NCBI GenBank assembly: GCA_034508935.3
Contig: CM067445.1
Coordinates: 24,509,837 to 24,573,836, forward strand
Source of the DNA: Berghia stephanieae
Lineage: Eukaryota > Mollusca > Gastropoda > Nudibranchia > Aeolidiidae
Direction of reading: 5' to 3'
DNA length: 64,000 bases
The translations under genes were made by a program, and so were the position numbers. Positions 60,695 to 64,000 of the stretch are shown here, piece by piece. The notes under the pieces are model-generated. The model was given only the letters and a program-made list of their open reading frames with translations. It did not search any database and was not told the DNA's origin. Every line of letters begins with the position of its first letter. The first letter of the stretch is position 1.

Positions 60695-63339
60695 TACTAC
60701 TACTACTACTAATTACCAATAATAATAATAATAATAATAACAATAATAATAATCATCATCAATACTGATAATAAATGATAATAATTATAATTAAAGTTTC
60801 TTACATAAGCAAGATTGAGAAATTCGAATTTGTTGGCTGATCCAGAGAAAGCACTGGAAACTACCAAATGTACTTGTAAAGTTGGTAAAAGGGCGCACAA
60901 AGACGCAAGCTGGCTTCGGAATGTTTCCTCCTTTTCTTGGTACTGACTGTAATACAAGAAAAAAAATTTGGCAATGTAAAATTATACATTAAAAGTAGTT
61001 CAAGATGCAAAAATATTACATTCAAACTCTAACATTCGAGAAACTATGATTCATTTGAATAAAAATAATCATAGCAAAAATTGTTTCTTAATTTTGATAT
61101 TCAGACCCTGACTGTAGCTTACATAAATGTGATTAAAAACTCTGAAGTCTTAAGAACAAATGTAAAAATGCAATTAACCATTAAATTATTCTATAGATGA
61201 ATAAAAATTGAATGCTATTTCATCCACCTTTAACTGAGATTTCATAATCAACACAGTCTTTAACAAATAATGAAAAAAAAAAAAATATTTGTAATACTGC
61301 TGTGTGAGATATTATGACAGTAATGAGTTTGAAAAAAATAATAAAAGAACGAAAATGAGCCAATGCCTCTGTTAAAAACAAGTAGCATGGAAAATTGACA
61401 CAAACTAAGGAGCACAACTTTGTGAAAAGATTGAACTGTCAAATCAATTATGTTTCCCATCCAGGACAACTGGTAGATTCGGACTACCCTCTATTTTCTC
61501 TTGTTACCGAACCTCATTATAATATTCAATGATAATTAATGTGCGGCTATGTGGTCTAGTGGTATGACACTCGCTTTCGGATCAGAAGGTCCTGGGTTCG
61601 AGCCTCGCGCTTGATGCATAGTTGAGTCCTTGGAAAAGGCTCTCTACTCCCATTCTGTAAAATGAGTACCTGGCCGTTAACAACATTGTCTTTGTCCGAA
61701 CAATTGTAATATCACCTAACACCTATTGTCCTACGTGTTAAATGTTGCTGTTGACCAGGGACCCATTGCAAAGCGCTTTGAGCACATTTAGAGGATATTG
61801 CGCTATACAAAACTCAATTTTTTAATGATAATATCTCAACTATCTATTTTCCTTCTCCACTGTACAGTTCCCTCATTCTTTTCACAACTTAGTAGTTTTG
61901 TTACCTCGCCCAATGCTCAAATACTGACTTCATTGTGCTATTATTTGGAATATTATTCATTTTACTCCATTATAGGTAGATAAAATTTCTTGCCCCAGCA
62001 AAACACTATGATGTTCCTTGACAAAACATGATCGAACCCCCACACAATGGTATAATAGTTTCATTTTAGTGTACAATCATAACACACAATGGCAGGTTAA
62101 AAACTGAAAAGAGCAAACATGGATATCTGTCAAAAAGCTAATTACCTTTCTACTTTATGCAGCAGCACCTGTCTGGTTTCATTGATTTTATCTATCAACA
62201 ACTGACATAAGTCATCAATAGCACACCTCTCCTTCTCAGCATTTGTCTTAATTTCATCTAGAAGGGCTCGGAACAAAAGGATGCCCTCTCGAACTGAGTT
62301 TTGCAGTTCTCTAAAAGCCTATCAAACAGGAAGAGAAGACAAAATTTTATGGTATAGCATATTATGAAGATCACACAATGCGTACTTTAGGCTACAACAC
62401 ACATTACAGTTTTTTATAGTATTTGTCACAGTTAAAGAGATCTGATGGGTGAATAATAAAAAGAAATTTCTTATCAATGGAGACCTGTTGGACGCATTTG
62501 TCCAACAGGCTCAGCACCACTTGTAGACGCGTCGGACAAATATGTCAGACAGGGATTTTAGATAGTTTTGTTGAGACTAGTCACTTGATTGAATATGAAA
62601 ATAAACAAAAATTAAAATTTAATAATTTTTCCACATTTTTTGAGCTCTAAATCTTTATTTAAAAGAAAATTTTGGCTTTTTTTACTGATTTAATTTAACT
62701 TAATTTACCAAGCTAAATTTATCCGAATTCCGACTCGAGACGAACGACGGCTAGCATTTGTAAACACACACACAATGGCGTCTAAAAAGCGACTATTCAA
62801 TACGAGTGAAGCCTTAGAAATTGTTATGGAAGATGGATCGGACAGCGAAGAAGATGTAATTCATGCATTTTCTGATGAAGAAGATGATAATTATAGCTTG
62901 GATCAGTCTACAGTACCGAAAAAAAAAAAAAGAAGAACTGAAAATGACCCTCAAAATATATATCATAGAAAATGTCAATAATGGAATACTTAAGCCGTCG
63001 CCTTATATCTATAAAAACAAAGACAACACGTCACCTTAATTCATTTTTGCCACATGGTGTTCGAATTTTTAATGCCCAACTGTGATTTAAATTAAATACT
63101 ATCTTTAAAATATACACTCACAAGTTCGGACTAAAGGCCAGAGGTATGGCCTATCTCAATTCATTAAATTAATATATATAAGGTGTTGCTATTGGTTCTT
63201 GGTTGTATATTTTTACATGGTTGTACATTTGCATATATATGTATACATTGTCGCCATGGATTCTCAACTTTGTGTTTATACATTTTTATGCATGCCACGT
63301 CTGTAAACGAATTTCCATTTTTTTGGATGAATAAATATA

Positions 63340-63394
<55 letters not shown>

Positions 63395-64000
63395 AGAAAA
63401 AAATTACATTTTCGATAAATGAAAGCTGAATCTATTGGATACAAAAGACTGCTTATGTTTATATAAATAAACAAAAAATTGAGAGGTCTATAAAAAAGTA
63501 CAAAATCATGCGGCACAGGGGTGTGTCAGGGGCTATAACTCCGCGACTGCATTGAGTTAATGATGTATTTTCAAATTATGATTTTCCTTTATTTCGTAAA
63601 AAAATGTTTTGTTTAATATTTTTCCAGCACAATTTTATCATTTTGATTGAAGCCTTTCAAATTTAATAATTCTTTTCATCAATCAAGCCAATGGGACAAA
63701 CTTGTCAAATACTGAGCAAATATTTATTTGGCATGTTACACGCAAAGGGACTGAGATTGATCCCGGGTTTTTTTTTTAATTTCCGACCCCCTGTCAACCC
63801 AGCAGTGATTGGGTAGCTGGGTCTGTTAAATTGGTTGGAAAGTACTTTGCGATAGATAGTATCCTATCCAAAGTGAAGGACTACTTTTTAAAAAAGATTT
63901 AAAGAAGCAATTCCGACCATTGAGTAAAACTCACCTTCGATTAAATGAGATATCCTGAAAAGAAATGAATGAAATTAAAATACTCACCTGAACCCTCATG
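52664..64000 (-). CDS. RNF207: RNF207, RING finger protein 207 (C-terminal twelve exons)
   Basis: Exons in transcript order: 63988-64000 (cut by the window), 63935-63954, 62146-62310, 60805-60946, 60177-60277, 59074-59145, 57974-58127, 56617-56802, 55206-55257, 54661-54778, 53847-53939, 52664-53423. The spliced phases agree throughout. Matches to human RNF207 include LLPTLQVHLV, ANKFEFLNL, LMERLKSIV, MEPLLHV, FAEHCREFE, QELQRDMT, HWEESLDRI, and RLKNESQHLRMIISQLSSF next to ERLAPK. This is the coiled-coil and C-terminal part; RING and B-box should lie to the right. Vertebrate RNF207 is a predicted E3 ubiquitin ligase that works with HSP70 on the cardiac KCNH2 channel; its role here is unknown. 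The last exon is a Ser/Thr-rich tail without close similarity. Confidence 0.93.
53847..53939 (-). CDS. RNF207: RNF207 exon
   Basis: Encodes LGQQCQHAEQEQQMVSLLDE then INAVQPDSKQR. It is in phase with both neighbours and has clean splice sites, but little similarity to the vertebrate protein here. Confidence 0.85.
54661..54778 (-). CDS. RNF207: RNF207 exon
   Basis: Encodes AQLQDVMRLKNESQHLRMII, then SQLSSFVSSIAAVTERLAPK. Human equivalent: AQLHDLLQLRQENAYLTTI, then IAKVKERLEP. Donor gtatg. Confidence 0.93.
55206..55257 (-). CDS. RNF207: RNF207 exon
   Basis: Encodes HWEESLDRIHNEQDLYQ, matching human IWEEAYQRVANEQEIYE. Acceptor ttcttag, donor gtgag. Confidence 0.93.
55480..56290 (+). mobile_element. 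LINE fragment: C-terminal reverse transcriptase
   Basis: Open for 280 codons (55438-56280). It has the catalytic box IAYADDVDFIGS near the start, then LKLYHALVKPVLLYNCGTWA, LDAFHRTQLRRVLD and LQQRWQLFGHILRR, the thumb and C-terminal region of a non-LTR retrotransposon polymerase. It is 5' truncated just upstream of the YADD box, so the endonuclease and RT fingers are missing. It lies in the RNF207 intron, antisense to the gene. The uninterrupted frame suggests recent arrival. The clade cannot be set from this part. Confidence 0.85.
56617..56802 (-). CDS. RNF207: RNF207 exon, coiled coil
   Basis: 62 codons in phase 0: DLMHRFDQMKTHCQELQRDM, then RRCLAKKNEVMELSERIELI and LDSHYTTLENK. Heptad-like, it aligns with human LKDQVQELHRDLTKHHSLIK and IASEHASLE. 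Confidence 0.93.
56880..56995 (+). repeat. Repeat E copy (RNF207 intron)
   Basis: TATGTCTTTGGGTAAGGGAC, ACATAACTCCACTCAATTTG and GAATCTGGCTGATG; diverged from the 27185 copy. Confidence 0.55.
57525..57710 (+). mobile_element. SINE-2 copy in an RNF207 intron
   Basis: Same family as 18301-18540: TTTGCTTCGTACCCTAAAGG, GGTACCGAGTTCGACTACCC, GGCCTTGAGCAAGTCACCTC and GATGCCTGGGTTATTCC. Confidence 0.8.
57974..58127 (-). CDS. RNF207: RNF207 exon
   Basis: Pro/Thr-rich start (SSPAIQKPTPTRR) followed by KGSFAEHCREFENAHR, matching human SPVQKPT and TPFAEHCRHYEDSYR. Acceptor ttttag, donor gtaag, leaving in phase 0. Confidence 0.93.
59074..59145 (-). CDS. RNF207: RNF207 exon
   Basis: Encodes SMEPLLHVPVQRSALKSSTT then TSNR. 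It aligns with human CLEPLLLLGPRR. Acceptor cctcag, donor gtttg. Confidence 0.9.
59430..59930 (+). repeat. X repeat copy 7, in an RNF207 intron
   Basis: Diverged copy: CATTCAAGTCATATCAGCAT, AGATTCCAAGAGAAATC, TGACAGTTTCTTTCTCAGC and CACTATGGGAAGTCAAAAG. Same strand as all other copies, antisense to RNF207. Confidence 0.7.
59988..60093. repeat. 53-bp tandem duplication
   Basis: CATAATGGGCAAACTATCAA followed by CTCTCTGAGGAAATAAATGC occurs at 59994 and again at 60047, identical over ~46 bp. Confidence 0.9.
60177..60277 (-). CDS. RNF207: RNF207 exon
   Basis: Encodes VLMERLKSIVQKQHPLHPTQ then SGQIDTSHKTEFF, matching human ELMERLQGIVTRPHHLRP and the SDHRAEF segment. Donor gtaaat. Confidence 0.93.
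60600..60755. repeat. (ACT)n and (AAT)n in RNF207 intron
   Basis: ACT units to ~60710, then AAT units, only 50 bases from the exon at 60805. Confidence 0.93.
60805..60946 (-). CDS. RNF207: RNF207 exon, most conserved block
   Basis: Reads QYQEKEETFRSQLASL, then CALLPTLQVHLVVSSAF and SGSANKFEFLNLAY, nearly identical in pattern to human QYEEKDKAFKEQLSHL, ATLLPTLQVHLVICSSF and ANKAEFLDLGY. This block is the main basis for the gene identification. Acceptor attacag, donor gtaag. Confidence 0.95.
61541..61830 (+). mobile_element. SINE-1 copy, best preserved
   Basis: Head TGCGGCTATGTGGTCTAGTG with A box TGGTCTAGTGG and B box GGTCCTGGGTTCGAGCC, a good internal Pol III promoter. Then TACTCCCATTCTGTAAAATG, GCCGTTAACAACATTGTC, AAAGCGCTTTGAGCACAT and GCGCTATACAAAACTC. 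It lies in the large RNF207 intron, antisense to the gene. Confidence 0.9.
62146..62310 (-). CDS. RNF207: RNF207 coiled-coil exon
   Basis: Encodes RELQNSVREGILLFRALLDE, then IKTNAEKERCAIDDLC and INETRQVLLHKVES. It aligns with human ALQTATREAIALLQAMVEEV and the following EEEDAI block. The donor is gtaat. An alternative acceptor ten bases upstream (gatag) would introduce a stop through the micro-exon. Confidence 0.9.
62775..62981 (+). pseudogene. piggyBac-like transposase N-terminus (fragment)
   Basis: 68 codons: MASKKRLFNTSEALEIVMED, then GSDSEEDVIHAFSDEEDD and a basic patch PKKKKRRT before the stop. Acidic Ser/Asp/Glu stretches ahead of a KKKKRR patch are typical of piggyBac transposase N-termini, but no catalytic domain follows. 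It lies in an RNF207 intron, antisense. I found no TTAA-bounded terminal repeats. It could also be an unrelated acidic small ORF. Confidence 0.45.
63340..63391. repeat. (ATT)n microsatellite
   Basis: About 17 ATT units in the RNF207 intron. Confidence 0.95.
63780..63880 (+). repeat. Repeat D copy (truncated)
   Basis: CCCAGCAGTGATTGGGTAGC, TTGGTTGGAAAGTACTTTGC and ATCCTATCCAAAG; the 3' half is absent. Confidence 0.65.
63935..63954 (-). CDS. RNF207: RNF207 20-nt micro-exon
   Basis: Flanked by ttttcag and gtgag. It encodes DISFNR plus two bases of Arg. It keeps frame only if the next exon uses the acceptor at 62311-62312 (cttttag). That gives NRRELQNSVREGILLF, aligned with human VKALQTATREAIALLQ. 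Confidence 0.7.
63988..64000 (-). CDS. RNF207: RNF207 exon (partial, at window edge)
   Basis: Only the last 13 bases before a gtgagt donor are visible. In the frame set by the following exons they end in MRVQ. Confidence 0.6.

Overview
The window is eukaryotic nuclear DNA, AT-rich, with spliced genes (GT-AG introns of about 0.3-2.4 kb), many microsatellites, tRNA-derived SINEs, foldback MITEs, LINE fragments and a DIRS retrotransposon. The gene content is animal. The repeat style suggests a marine invertebrate: SINEs with a conserved 3' domain, a DIRS element, and a 'TTTTACGGCGCTTGC' dispersed family of a kind I associate with lophotrochozoans. The phylum is a guess.

Bases 1-25390 hold no host exon I can defend. 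They are a repeat graveyard: tri- and dinucleotide arrays, about twenty poly-G tracts nearly all on the + strand, several SINE copies, two foldback MITE families with an intervening palindromic one, LINE tails, a solo LTR inside a LINE tail, and an internally deleted mariner. Bases 25393-32622 carry six exons of OTUD3 (+ strand), an OTU-family deubiquitinase; the 5' exon or exons with the start codon and the catalytic Asp were not found. A long AT-rich 3' flank follows, possibly UTR to about 35.9 kb.

Bases 36-52.6 kb are intergenic. They contain a 4.79-kb DIRS-like element (40905-45694), with inverted ends and an internal complementary region, inserted into a copy of the dispersed repeat family called X here. 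Further X copies and a 1.5-kb minisatellite of 59-bp units follow. Bases 52664-64000 carry twelve exons of RNF207 on the - strand (C-terminal about 620 residues); the RING and B-box exons lie beyond the right edge. Its introns hold a LINE reverse-transcriptase fragment, an X copy, SINEs and a short piggyBac-like reading frame.

The two host genes converge tail to tail. One removes ubiquitin (OTUD3) and the other is a predicted ubiquitin ligase (RNF207). The least expected signals are the DIRS end architecture, a set of four hairpins with one conserved loop and compensating stems inside its ORF1 region, the one-directional T-run to GT-run to G-run tracts, a reading-frame discontinuity in OTUD3, and several nested insertions whose empty sites can be read from sister repeats in this window.
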